In this document: piece by piece, positions 8,721-18,600 of the stretch
How positions within the stretch are numbered: the stretch's first letter is position 1
How the letters are laid out: each line of letters begins with the position of its first letter
DNA from: Allohahella sp002354735
GTDB taxonomy: Bacteria > Pseudomonadota > Gammaproteobacteria > Pseudomonadales > Oleiphilaceae
Direction of reading: 5' to 3'
NCBI RefSeq assembly: GCF_047946665.1
Contig: NZ_CP172312.1
Location: forward strand, 2,418,001-2,482,000
DNA length: 64,000 nt
Program-made: the position numbers and the translations under genes
Notes under the pieces: generated by a model
The model's input: only the letters and a program-made list of their open reading frames with translations
The model's database searches: none
Told to the model about the DNA's origin: nothing

Positions 8721-11591
8721 TTAAACTGGTGCGACAACATGACCCTCATCGAGCCAGCTCAAGAAGTCCTCTTCCGTCAGTGGCCGTGCGAAAAAATAGC
8801 CCTGAAAGTATTCGCAACCCAGTTCGATGAGACGCTGACAATGGGCCTCGGTTTCCACGCCTTCTGCCATCACGACCAGTCCCATATTGCGACCGATGTC
8901 GATGATAGATTCCACCAGCGGATGTTCAGTTTCGTCGCCGAGTTCAGCGATAAATGATTTGTCGATCTTGAGCTGGTCCAGCGGCAGGTCGCGCAGGTAG
9001 GCGAGTGAAGAATAGCCTGTGCCGAAATCGTCCAGCGCCACGCCGACGCCGTGGCTGCGCAAGGCCTGGAGTTTCTCGATCGTTTCCTGCAGATCGTACA
9101 GCAGTGCTGATTCCGTCAACTCCAGCATGAGCCGATGTGGCGGCACAGCATGCTCGAGCAGCGCGTCACGAACCTGCTCTACGAAGTCGGGTCGCGAAAA
9201 CTGCCAGGCACTGACATTGATCGACAAGTGGCCGTCGAATGGCACAGCCGCACGAACCCAATCGCTGAGATGGCGGCAAGCTTCGTTCAATACCCAACTG
9301 CCTATGGCGTGGATACCACCGGTTTCCTCCGCCACCGGAATGAAATCGACAGGTGGAACATAACCGAGCTGCGGATGCTTCCAGCGCAGCAGGACCTCAG
9401 CGCCGGCGACACCTTCCCGACGGCCAAGCTGCGGCTGGAAGCGCAGCTTCAGCTCCTGATTACCCAGCGCGTTTCTCAAACCCTCTTCGAGCTGAAGCCG
9501 GTTGGCCACAGCTGTCTGCAGCGACGCTTTAAATAGATTGACCGCACCCCGGCCGGACTTCTTGGCCTCATAGAGTGCCAGATCGGCATGTCGCAGAATG
9601 TCTGCTTCCGTACCGCCTTCAGTGGGAAACAGCGCCACACCGATACTTGCGCCAACGCTGAAGCTCCGCTCGCCAACATCCAACAGCTGCGACAAACCTG
9701 CCATTACTCGCGCGGCCATGGCGAACGCCCGGCTTTGAATGTCGGTATCAGAAGAGAGCATGATGACGAATTCATCTCCCCCCAATCGTGCAAGTCTGGC
9801 TTCCGAAGCGACAATGGTCTGAAGGCGATTGGCTACGGCCTTTAGCAGCTCGTCGCCGACCTCATGACCCAGGGCGTCGTTTATAGTCTTGAAATGGTCG
9901 AGGTCGATGAGCAGAAGTGCGTTCTTAGGTAGATTCTGTTCAGCGGAGTCGACGCCCCCCACACCCGAAAGCCACTCATGAAGCTGGGCACGGTTGGGCA
10001 AGCCGGTGAGATAATCGTGGTAGGCCATATGACGAATGTGGGCTTCGGCCTGTTGCCGCTGCAGTTCGGACGCCACGCGGGCCGCAAAAATCTCCAGAAT
10101 CCTCATGTTCTGTTCGATATGGGTCAGCGGCCTCGTATCGCTGAGCGCGAGCAGGCCCAGCACCTCACCCTTCGAGCCCCGCAAGGGCGTGGCGACGAAG
10201 TCGACAGCGCCCAGGTCGGAAAGGAGACTATCCTGGGGAAACCTGCGCTGAACATCATGGATACACATTTCCTTGCCTTGCCTGAGCACTTCTCCAGCGG
10301 CCGACCCGATAAGCGGTATGAGTCGTTCGCCGACCACCCGTCCGTTGGCCGAATAAGCGAGCGTCCTGAGTGCGTGTTCAAGTTTTGGGTCTTTCACCGC
10401 TATGAAGGCATCGCTGGCGCCAAAGACCAGGGCAAGATTGATGACAAGTTGCTCGAAGAATTCATCATTGGCAGATGATGAGACCGCTGCCGCAACCAGC
10501 TGAATCGCGTCATCGGTTCGCTTTTTATCGGTAACATCCTGATGCACCAGAATCACATCGCTGATCCGCCCGTCCCCATCCTTGATGGGATAGACATAGG
10601 CCCCAACCCAACGATCTCGTGGAGGCCCCTTTAATTGCGGATCGTCCGCCGGGTTGTATACCAGCGCGGGCACCTCGGTTGCTTCGCCTCCAAAGCCTCT
10701 GCGGAGATAGGGCATTGCACCCTTCTCGGTCAACTGAGGGTCTTCGAGCAAGCTGTAGCCAACCATGTCTTCGGGCGCCAGTCCCCACAACTGCTCCCAG
10801 GCACGATTCACCTGAATGGTTTCGCCCTGAGGCGTGAGTACCTGGATGCTGAAGGGTGATTGCTCGACCAGAGACCTGAACCGGCGCTCGGAGGCTCGGA
10901 GGCGCCGAGTCGACTCTCTATCAAGTGCGGTTCCCATGATCACTGGCATGAGCATGAAGACAAACGGTGGGAGGTGAATGAAATCCAGCAGACCCAGGCG
11001 AACCAGTCCCCCTTGCACTGTAGACATCAGAAACAGGATACCTGCGAGCAACATGGCTGCCACGGTGCCCGAATGATCGCGCTGCCAGACGCTGACCAGA
11101 GCGTAAACTCCGTAGGACAACACGCCCACAACGAGCAGTATGCCAAACTGGAGAGCGAGACTGATTTTGCCGGTGGCCAGTGTCACTGACTCGGACCACG
11201 GTAACTTAAACTGTTGGAGCCGTATGGCCGAATCGAATTGCAGGCTGTTGGTCTGCCAAAAATTCAGAACGGCAAGTCCCGCAAAGCACAGACTGACGAC
11301 GTGCAGCACCTTAAGTGAGCCTTTTCCGGTATAACAACGAATGAAGTAGCCGTAGAGCGGAATAAAGATACAAATACTGAGGAAGTTGGACTTCAGGCCG
11401 GCCAGGTAAGTCGGCACATCGTTCGCGGTAAAACAGACGACCTGCGAAATACCGTAGCCGACAATGGCAAGGCACATACCGGCAAAAATAGATTGTGTCC
11501 GATCGAAAGGCCGGCGCAATGCTGCCAGGCCGTGTAGCACTGCAGCCATGACACACATACCGCTCAGTATCAACAAACTGAAAACTACCAT
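8721..11591 (-). CDS. Membrane PAS-GAF-GGDEF-EAL cyclic-di-GMP signalling protein
   Basis: A bifunctional-looking c-di-GMP turnover protein. With ATG 11591 it has 956 residues: about seven transmembrane helices (residues 1-220), a PAS domain starting near 237, a GAF-like domain at about 360-520, a GGDEF domain with an intact GGDEF signature near 602-606, and an EAL domain with EVLLRW near 730, DDFGTGYSS and AEGVE near 910. The cyclase active site is intact. In the EAL signature the middle residue is Val, but the catalytic Glu and the downstream acidic and Lys residues (DDFGTGYSS, LKIDKSF) are kept, so phosphodiesterase activity is plausible. The frame is open to ATG 11675, but the first 28 codons look non-membrane and a GGGGGGAAG site precedes 11591. 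Confidence 0.9.
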   Translation of the reverse strand: MVVFSLLILSGMCVMAAVLHGLAALRRPFDRTQSIFAGMCLAIVGYGISQVVCFTANDVPTYLAGLKSNFLSICIFIPLYGYFIRCYTGKGSLKVLHVVSLCFAGLAVLNFWQTNSLQFDSAIRLQQFKLPWSESVTLATGKISLALQFGILLVVGVLSYGVYALVSVWQRDHSGTVAAMLLAGILFLMSTVQGGLVRLGLLDFIHLPPFVFMLMPVIMGTALDRESTRRLRASERRFRSLVEQSPFSIQVLTPQGETIQVNRAWEQLWGLAPEDMVGYSLLEDPQLTEKGAMPYLRRGFGGEATEVPALVYNPADDPQLKGPPRDRWVGAYVYPIKDGDGRISDVILVHQDVTDKKRTDDAIQLVAAAVSSSANDEFFEQLVINLALVFGASDAFIAVKDPKLEHALRTLAYSANGRVVGERLIPLIGSAAGEVLRQGKEMCIHDVQRRFPQDSLLSDLGAVDFVATPLRGSKGEVLGLLALSDTRPLTHIEQNMRILEIFAARVASELQRQQAEAHIRHMAYHDYLTGLPNRAQLHEWLSGVGGVDSAEQNLPKNALLLIDLDHFKTINDALGHEVGDELLKAVANRLQTIVASEARLARLGGDEFVIMLSSDTDIQSRAFAMAARVMAGLSQLLDVGERSFSVGASIGVALFPTEGGTEADILRHADLALYEAKKSGRGAVNLFKASLQTAVANRLQLEEGLRNALGNQELKLRFQPQLGRREGVAGAEVLLRWKHPQLGYVPPVDFIPVAEETGGIHAIGSWVLNEACRHLSDWVRAAVPFDGHLSINVSAWQFSRPDFVEQVRDALLEHAVPPHRLMLELTESALLYDLQETIEKLQALRSHGVGVALDDFGTGYSSLAYLRDLPLDQLKIDKSFIAELGDETEHPLVESIIDIGRNMGLVVMAEGVETEAHCQRLIELGCEYFQGYFFARPLTEEDFLSWLDEGHVVAPV

Positions 11592-11692
11592 GTCACCCGA
11601 CTTCCCCCCAACTGGGCCCTGATCCTGGCCATCCCTGTTGCAAGAGTAGCACAGAGAGCGGCGCAGGTCGGGCATGCCAGTGAACGATCAGG

Positions 11693-12139
11693 TCAATCGA
11701 TTCGCCATGATGTACTGTATGTTTCTCCGCTCCAGGTCTGTACCGTCAACCAGAGAAGATCGGCCTGCTCCGGAGGCTGAAGATACGGTACGTGGACTTC
11801 CTGCATGTCACTGTGACCGTGAAGAATGCCACTCACATCGGCGTCTGGTTCAGGCGGGCGTTTACTCACGCTCAGCCGCGCCAGCCTGACCCGGGACAGA
11901 CAGCCTTCGCATAGACGAATACCGAAATCCTTGACCAGCTCGCCATGATGCCAGTAAGGCGGCTCATCGTTTACGGGCGTAGGCGCAGCAGTAATCGGCC
12001 CCAGTGTCTGCTCCGGCCACTCGGACGGAAAAACCGGTGTCATCGCGTCGTACAGATACCAGACGGGAAGCAGCAGGATCAGGCTGTTCAGCCAGTACAA
12101 CCAGTATCGGCGTGGTCTGCCCCCTTGTTTGGCCCTCAT
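11693..12139 (-). CDS. Small membrane-anchored protein of unknown function in the iron operon
   Basis: The 148-residue product has a basic N-terminus, one hydrophobic segment (LNSLILLLPVWYLY, about residues 17-30) and a mainly periplasmic-looking C-terminal part with a CxxC pair in LCEGCLSR near residue 77-84. I do not recognise the family. It starts inside the last 4 bp of the PepSY gene (ATGA overlap), so it belongs to the receptor-PepSY operon and probably assists the same iron-uptake step. The CxxC could bind a metal or form a disulfide; that is only a suggestion. Confidence 0.65.
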   Translation of the reverse strand: MRAKQGGRPRRYWLYWLNSLILLLPVWYLYDAMTPVFPSEWPEQTLGPITAAPTPVNDEPPYWHHGELVKDFGIRLCEGCLSRVRLARLSVSKRPPEPDADVSGILHGHSDMQEVHVPYLQPPEQADLLWLTVQTWSGETYSTSWRID

Positions 12140-13263
12140 ACTGCACCGCCCTGGACACCACGAACGGTTCGTCTGGTCCAGATCATGAACCCGCTCAGCG
12201 CCATTGTTGATAGCAGCAGACCGAACACAAACCAGATCACTTTAGTCCAGAGACCGCCAATAGTGCCGTAATGCAAAGGGTCTGCGATATGCGTGAGCGT
12301 CTGCAGCACATTCATGGTTTCGGGCCGCCGTAGGCTCGAGATTTCACCCGTCCACTGGTTGACACTCGCGCCGTAGGCATATTGGTCATGGAACAGGCTA
12401 TCGCCAGCACCAGCAATCATGAAGTGGTCGCGTGCATGCTCGGGCAAAGAAACCCAGGCCGGTTGAATTGATGGCAGGGCGTGTCTTGCCTGCGCCAGCG
12501 CAGCCTCCAGTGAAACTGGCCGGGGCACTGTTGAGTCTTCGTCGCTCAGCAGCGGTACATCGCTCAGCGGCACCGGCGTCACTGCTGTCTCGATCTCGAC
12601 TTCGTTGTGCCACAGTATGCCTTGTACGAGGTACCACAGACCTGTGAGACCCATCAACAGGAGAAACCAGAGTGACCAGGCCCCTGCGAGCCGATGAAAG
12701 TCGCCCAGGGCCACCCGCAGGCCCCGTCCGAGTCGGAACACTGGCCTGGTATAAGCTCGCCAGAATCGCTTGTAAACGACCGCGCCGGTGATGAGAGCAC
12801 CCAGTGTCACCAGCGACATGGCACCTACGAGGTAATAGCCAATGCTGTAGCTGTGATACCACGGAAACAGCAGCCAGCCGTGAAGCGAGCGCATGAAGCC
12901 GATGAAGGTCAGCCCGTCATTGATCATCTGCACGTCCGCGGTGTACGGATTGACGTAGGCCAGTGCCACCGGGAAATTAGCTGAGCTAAAGCTGACGGCT
13001 GCCACCAGGTAGGGCTCCATTAGCATCACGTTGCTGACAGCAGCATCGGGCACCTCTGCTTTCACCGCGTCGACCAGCTCATGCAGCGGGCGCACAGGCA
13101 GGTCGGCAGGATTCGATGCCCGTGCCGCGGGATTCGTCAGCCAGGTCAGTTCATGGCTAATCACCGCGATGGTGCCTGTAAAGCAGACGAAGGCGAACAG
13201 CAGCCACACTGGCAGCGCGAGCAGACCGTGCACCTTGAACCAGCGTCGACGATTGATAGCCAT
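12136..13263 (-). CDS. PepSY-associated TM protein (putative siderophore-iron reductase)
   Basis: Inner-membrane protein of the PepSY_TM group often found beside TonB-dependent siderophore receptors, where members such as FoxB or FpvG are thought to reduce or release siderophore-bound iron in the periplasm. The 375-residue product starts with WFKVHGLLALPVWLLF, then has MRSLHGWLLFP, DFHRLAGAWSLWFLLL and a C-terminal helix (VIWFVFGLLLSTMALSGFMIW). Each helix carries His residues that could bind heme. Its ATG overlaps the receptor stop by 1 bp (TGATG) and its 3' end overlaps the next gene by 4 bp, so the three genes are translationally linked. Confidence 0.88.
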   Translation of the reverse strand: MAINRRRWFKVHGLLALPVWLLFAFVCFTGTIAVISHELTWLTNPAARASNPADLPVRPLHELVDAVKAEVPDAAVSNVMLMEPYLVAAVSFSSANFPVALAYVNPYTADVQMINDGLTFIGFMRSLHGWLLFPWYHSYSIGYYLVGAMSLVTLGALITGAVVYKRFWRAYTRPVFRLGRGLRVALGDFHRLAGAWSLWFLLLMGLTGLWYLVQGILWHNEVEIETAVTPVPLSDVPLLSDEDSTVPRPVSLEAALAQARHALPSIQPAWVSLPEHARDHFMIAGAGDSLFHDQYAYGASVNQWTGEISSLRRPETMNVLQTLTHIADPLHYGTIGGLWTKVIWFVFGLLLSTMALSGFMIWTRRTVRGVQGGAV

Positions 13264-15458
13264 CAGAAACGATATCCGACGCTGGCTACGACCGTTCGCT
13301 TGGTACCGACGAAGCAGTCGCCCCTCGCCAGACAGGTCGTATAATAGGTCTTGTCGGCGAGGTTCGTGCCGTTGAGCGCAAACTGCCAGTCACGCGTCTC
13401 ATAGCCGATCATGGCATCGACCAGTGTGTAATCAGGCGTTTTCACCTTATCCTCGCCATCGTAGCTCGCGCCGACATAACGCACGCCAGCACCGGCGCTA
13501 AAGCCGGCCAGACCACCAACTGCAAAGCGATGCTGGCTCCACACTGAGGCCAGATGCTCGGCGACGCTCGGCAGTCTCGCGCCTTCGTCAACGCCTGGGG
13601 TACCTTCAGTGACCTCAGTGGCAGTAAAGGCATAAGACGAGATGAGGTCCCAGTTCGGCGTCAGCACCCACAGGCCTTCGAGCTCGATACCCTGTGCCTG
13701 TGCTTCTCCGGCCTGGATCTGCCCTGTCGGATTCACAGGATCAGGGACCAGTCTGTTCTGCTCCCGCAGGGTATAGAGCGCTATCGAAGCGAAGCTGGCA
13801 CTGCCGTCCGGCTGGTATTTCACCCCGACTTCCACCTGCTCACCTTCCAGCGGCTTGTATGCATTGCCCCTCGCGTTAAGTCCAACCTCAGGCAGGAAGG
13901 ATTCGGCGTAGCTGATGTAAGGCGACAAGCCCAACTCCGTCTTGTAGAGCAGGCCCGCCTTGAGCGTGATGGCATCATCCTTCTGATCACGCTCACCTTC
14001 AACCTCGGTACTGGCGCGGTCACTTCTCAAACCCAAGGTCGTGAACCATCGGTCTGAGATATTCATCTGATGTTGCGCATATACGCCGAGCTGTTCGATG
14101 GTATTTTCCGGATCATCACTGAAATCAGCTGCGGCCGGCGGGGTGAAGTTGCCGTACACCGGATTATAGAGGTTCAGGATGCCGCCATCGCCTACATAGG
14201 CGGTGCGCCTATTGGTTACTGCATGCTGATAGTCGAGACCTGCCAACACGGTGTGCTCGATGGCACCACTGTGAATGATGGCCTGGGCCTGATGATCAGC
14301 CGTCAGCGCCTCAAGCTCGGGCTCGGCGACCCAGATCACCCGCGCGATATCGCCGTTTGGCTGCAGCTCAGGTGGAAAGGCCGGATACAGGGTACGATAG
14401 TCGACTTCGCTCTTGGCGTATCTCAGGTTCTGCCGCAAGGTCCAGGTGTCGTCAATCCTGTAGGTCAGCAAGGAAGTCAGCGCTTTCTGATCGGTGTCGT
14501 AGGCATCGAAGCCAGGCTCGCTCATGAGGACATCGATTGGGATTTCCGGCAGGCCGCCGGGCGCAGGATAGACGGTGCCCGCGTGGGGGAGGAACTACGT
14601 GGTCGATCCGGATTCGTCGCTCTGCACGTTAGCGAGCAAGGTCCACTCCAGTGAGTCGTTTGGACGCCAGGTCAATGATGGCATGAACAGCAAACGATCA
14701 TCGGCCACCTGGTCCACCTGGGTATCGCTTTCGCGAAGGACGGCAACTGCTCGCACCAGCAGCGTTTCGCCCTCATCCACCGCTCCCGCCACATCGAGGC
14801 CGATCTGGCGGCGGTCGAAGCTCCCATACTGGAGCTGAACCTCACCCTGCCGTTCTGAAAGCGGCCGCTTGCTTACAAGATTGACCAGCCCGCCTACCGA
14901 TCCCTGGCCATACAACACCGATGCCGGACCTTTGAGCACTTCTATGCGTTCGAGTGTGAAGGGATCTGGCCGGACGCTGGCGTAGTAGCCAAAAGACTGC
15001 TGCATGCCATCCTGGAAAATCACCGGTTCGATGCCTCGGATCTTGCTCCAGTCTCCCCGGCTGTCCAGGCCGAAGGGCTCGGCACGAACACCAGCGGTGT
15101 AGCGCAGCGCATCCTGAACGCTTTGCACACCCTGATCACGCATTTGATCTGCAGTCACAACCGAGATGGACTGGGCGGTGTCTGCGATGGCGGTGTTGGT
15201 CTTGGTGGCAGTGAGGCTGCGCTTGGCGACGTAGCCTTCTACCGGGCCGGTTGGCGACTGCTCGAATTCACCGGTCACAGACATTGGCGAGAGTACGATT
15301 TCGCCTGCAGTAGCCGCGGCAGCCTCAGGGGCTTCGGCATGTGATGGCATAGAGGAGATCAGCAGGAGCGCCGATAAACTGGTAAATCCGAGGCTCAGCT
15401 GTCGACCGGCAGGTGCAGCATGATGCCCTTTTTCAGGCATTGACGAATGGGACGACAA
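13263..15458 (-). pseudogene. TonB-dependent siderophore receptor interrupted by an in-frame TAG
   Basis: Outer-membrane receptor of the FhuA/FoxA-like ferric-siderophore type. The 5' part (to 14598) encodes a signal peptide, the plug with YVAKRSLTATKTNTAIADT, QSISVVT, DALRYTAGV and RIEVLKGPASVLYGQG, and the first barrel strands. The 3' part encodes the rest of the barrel and ends with the aromatic VASVGYRF, typical of outer-membrane proteins. Between them a single TAG at 14595-14597 stops the frame. The codons after TAG continue in the same frame (FLPHAGTVYPAPGG and on), matching family sequence, and a CAG (Gln) would restore one 731-codon gene. So one C-to-T change explains the break. It may be a recent pseudogene, a sequencing error or a suppressed stop. 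ATG 14525 could restart the C-terminal half but would give no complete receptor. Start is ATG 15458 or Met7. Confidence 0.88.
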
Positions 15459-15518
15459 GATAACTACTCCATAGCAGATGGCGGAAATTCAGGATCATGA
15501 AATTCCGGCAATCTTAAT

Positions 15519-15537
15519 GCTAATGAGAATAGTTATC
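15519..15537 (-). promoter_or_regulatory. Fur-box-like operator upstream of the receptor operon
   Basis: Read on the minus strand this 19-mer is GATAACTATTCTCATTAGC, which matches 14 of the 19 positions of the classical Fur consensus. It lies 61 bp upstream of the receptor start codon in the otherwise empty 15459-15617 gap. Iron-dependent repression of the receptor-PepSY operon is the natural inference. Confidence 0.7.
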
Positions 15538-15617
15538 AATAGCCTTTACAATAACGACCTCCTGCATTCGTCGTCATCTAAAGCGGCACCACTCGCTTAC
15601 CCTGCTCACAGGCTCCG

Positions 15618-18600
15618 TCACTGAACCGTCACTGCAAAGGCCGCCTCATCCGAGCCTGACGAATTCACGGTGCGTATTACAAAGCTATGGCTCCCAGACG
15701 ACTGAGCCGACCACCTCACTCGACCTGTAGCCGGATCAATCGTCGCGCCCTCTGGTCCGGACACGAGGCTGAACCGGCCGATGGGATGACCGGTCACTGG
15801 CACTTCGTAGTCCAGTGCCGAACCTGCTGCGATGACTTGCGGCGCCGGCTCCAATAGCGGCGCTCCTGCCGTGCAGCGCGGCAGGATTTTCTGCAAGGCT
15901 TCAAACCAGACCAATGCCATTTTCTTGGAGCCTGCCGCATTGGCATGCACCGCATCGAACATATCACTGGCGTAGTCAAGCACTGGCTCGTGGTCGACCA
16001 GGAACAGGTTATCCCCGGCCTGCTGTCGCTGAACGACGGCTTCAGCAAGCATCCGATTAAACTCGGAGGTGGCCGCATCATAGGTCTGGCGATTGATAAT
16101 CCTCCCGACCACCATGGGTACCTTGGCATCAAACTGATCCATCCTGTCGAAAATTCGCTGCATGCTCGGCACGTCGAAACGGTTGGTACCCAGGTGGGTC
16201 AGGACCAGCGCCGGCGGGTTCATCTGCAGCCAGCTCAAAAGGCGCTCCGAGACTGCCAGCGGTGTGATACCGGACCAGCCTTCATGAGCCTTGTCGTGCG
16301 TACCGGCCTCCTGTCCGGTCTGTCCGCCGACGAAGTCGACCTGATAACCCGTGTTCGTCAGCAGATTGAACAGCGCTGGCCGATAGGTACCCCAGAATGT
16401 AGTGGCAGACCCATTGGCACCCTCAGTGATGCTGTCACCTAGGGGCATGATGCGTACCGGTGTCTCGCACTGCGCCAGGCCACGCTTCAGGCCGGTCGTC
16501 AGGTCGGTGACGAGACGGGCGAGCTCGTCCCTGCGCTGGACGCGAGTGTGAACCGACACTTCGTCGATCTGACCAGCAAAGAAGCCCGTCGCATCAGAGC
16601 CACCCAGCCTTAGCGGCACACTGCCTGAAGATAGCCCAGCAAGCGCTGCTGACATAGCGGCCGTATCTACCGGCACCAGACCGACCTGCACGCCGTCCAC
16701 TGAGAGCCGCAATACACCAGCGAAGCCGTCGACATCGAGGCTGAGCAGATGCCAGAGGCCGTCGTTGAGATCAGCTGCAGCTGAAAGTGTAACTGGCGCT
16801 GCTGAAGTCGAGCTGAGCGTCGCCGTCAAGCTGCCACTCTCACATTGCATGACCAGTGAGCCCGTATTGGTGTTGCCCAGAGTGAGGATTTCGTCTGCCC
16901 CACCACAAGCGGTACGTAACACCATGCTCAGGTTCAAGCCCTTCGATGCAGCAGTCCCACGCAGGTCGATACCTGTGTCCACCAGCGACGTGGACTGTCC
17001 ATTGAAGTCGAGTGCCTGACCGATAAGTCCGGTGACTGCAGCTGGACAATCGGTACAACTGAAACTTGTACCGCCAACCTGGGCTGCGAGTCTTGTAGCC
17101 TGGTTGCTGCCGCTAAAATTCCATGTTGCCGCAGTCTCATCGTGCACAATGGCTCGAGCAGTTGCCCCTGCCCGCGGCGTTGCTTCCGGCCCATTACCCG
17201 ATGGCGTGAACGCAGCATCACGCGTTAGCAGGAGCTTGTCGATGACCATGCCAGACTCGCGCATCCAGATATTCAGCGTATGTCGACCAATCTGGGAAAC
17301 TGTAAGCACGGCGCGCTTGTAAGTAATGAACTGCTTGTTCGACCAGTTCATCTGCCCGAAGGGCTCGAAGTAGCTGATTGGTGAGCTGTCTGCACCGGGT
17401 ACGCCGTTCAGACCCAGATGAACCGAGTCGGAGGAACCGTTTCTCGCTTCCGCTCGGATCCAGATGTAGTAGTCACCGGTCTGGCTGAAGTCGATGTCAT
17501 AGTCGAGCTGGGCACTGGTATCAGTGAAATCCCGCGGGTAACCGTGGCCAAAAGGCAGGGCCTGGACGGCGCGGTCGTTGGACCAGTTGCCATCGCTGAC
17601 GGCTGTCCACTCGGTGCCGACTGACGAGTCTCGCTTGCGGATGAAATCTTCGGCTTCAATGGTGATGATACCGGCGTAGCTGCTGGCCTGACTCACTACC
17701 GGCGTCGGCTCTCCGCCCCCGCCCGAACCAGCTGCAGTGACTGTGAGCACCAGTGTACGCGTGGTCACGAGGCTGCTATCGAGCGCATCGACCGCGCGGA
17801 CGCTCAGGTTATAGGACGCTTCGCTGACGCTACTCCCAGGGGACCATGTCAACAGTGCAGAACCGTCGCCATTGTCAGTCAGGCTTGCGCTGCCCGGCAG
17901 CGCAGCCAGATCTGCATCGATAACTGGGGCCGGACTCTGCGCGGCAGTCGCACTATCTGGATCGACGGCTCGCAATACAAGGTTCAGATCCGAATCTGCC
18001 GCCACGCTTGCTGCCGTTATGGCATCGGTCCATTGCGGTCGCGCGTTTGCGAAACTGAACTCGAGGTTTAGCTCGCCGCTCGTGGCTAGACCCGTACCGC
18101 CAGCGATCGCCCGTAAGGTATGATTAGTGCTAATCAGGATGGGCCCTGAATAGACCTGACTGCCTACTGTAGGTTGGCTACCATCAAGGGTGTAATAGAT
18201 GGCTGCGGCGGTGCTGGTCGTATTCAGGCTCACGCTGACAGGATTGACGAACTGGCCGCCGTCGGTATTGGCTGTTGGTCGAGCAGCCTGCGGCAGTGGC
18301 TCTTCGCCATCGACGATCTGCGGTGTTTCAGCCGGCCCACTGCCACTGGGCACATAGCCTGAGCTCTTGCTTAACAGTACCCGATCGAACACGAAGCCGG
18401 TCTCTCGCATCCATAGATTCAGCGTGTGCACGCCAGGACTCGGAATGCTGATACGGGCATAACTGCCGCTCGCCTGACTGTAACGACTCCAGATTGGGCG
18501 ACCATATGGTGTAAACGAGGTGATGGCCTTGCCCGCTGCCACCGGCATGCCATTCAGCCCCAGATGGACAGAATCCGAGCCACCGTCGCTGCCCTGCCCG

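Noticed and set aside
14526..14594. Frameshift as the cause of the split receptor
   Set aside because: Both halves are in the same frame (distance between starts is a multiple of three); only the TAG separates them.
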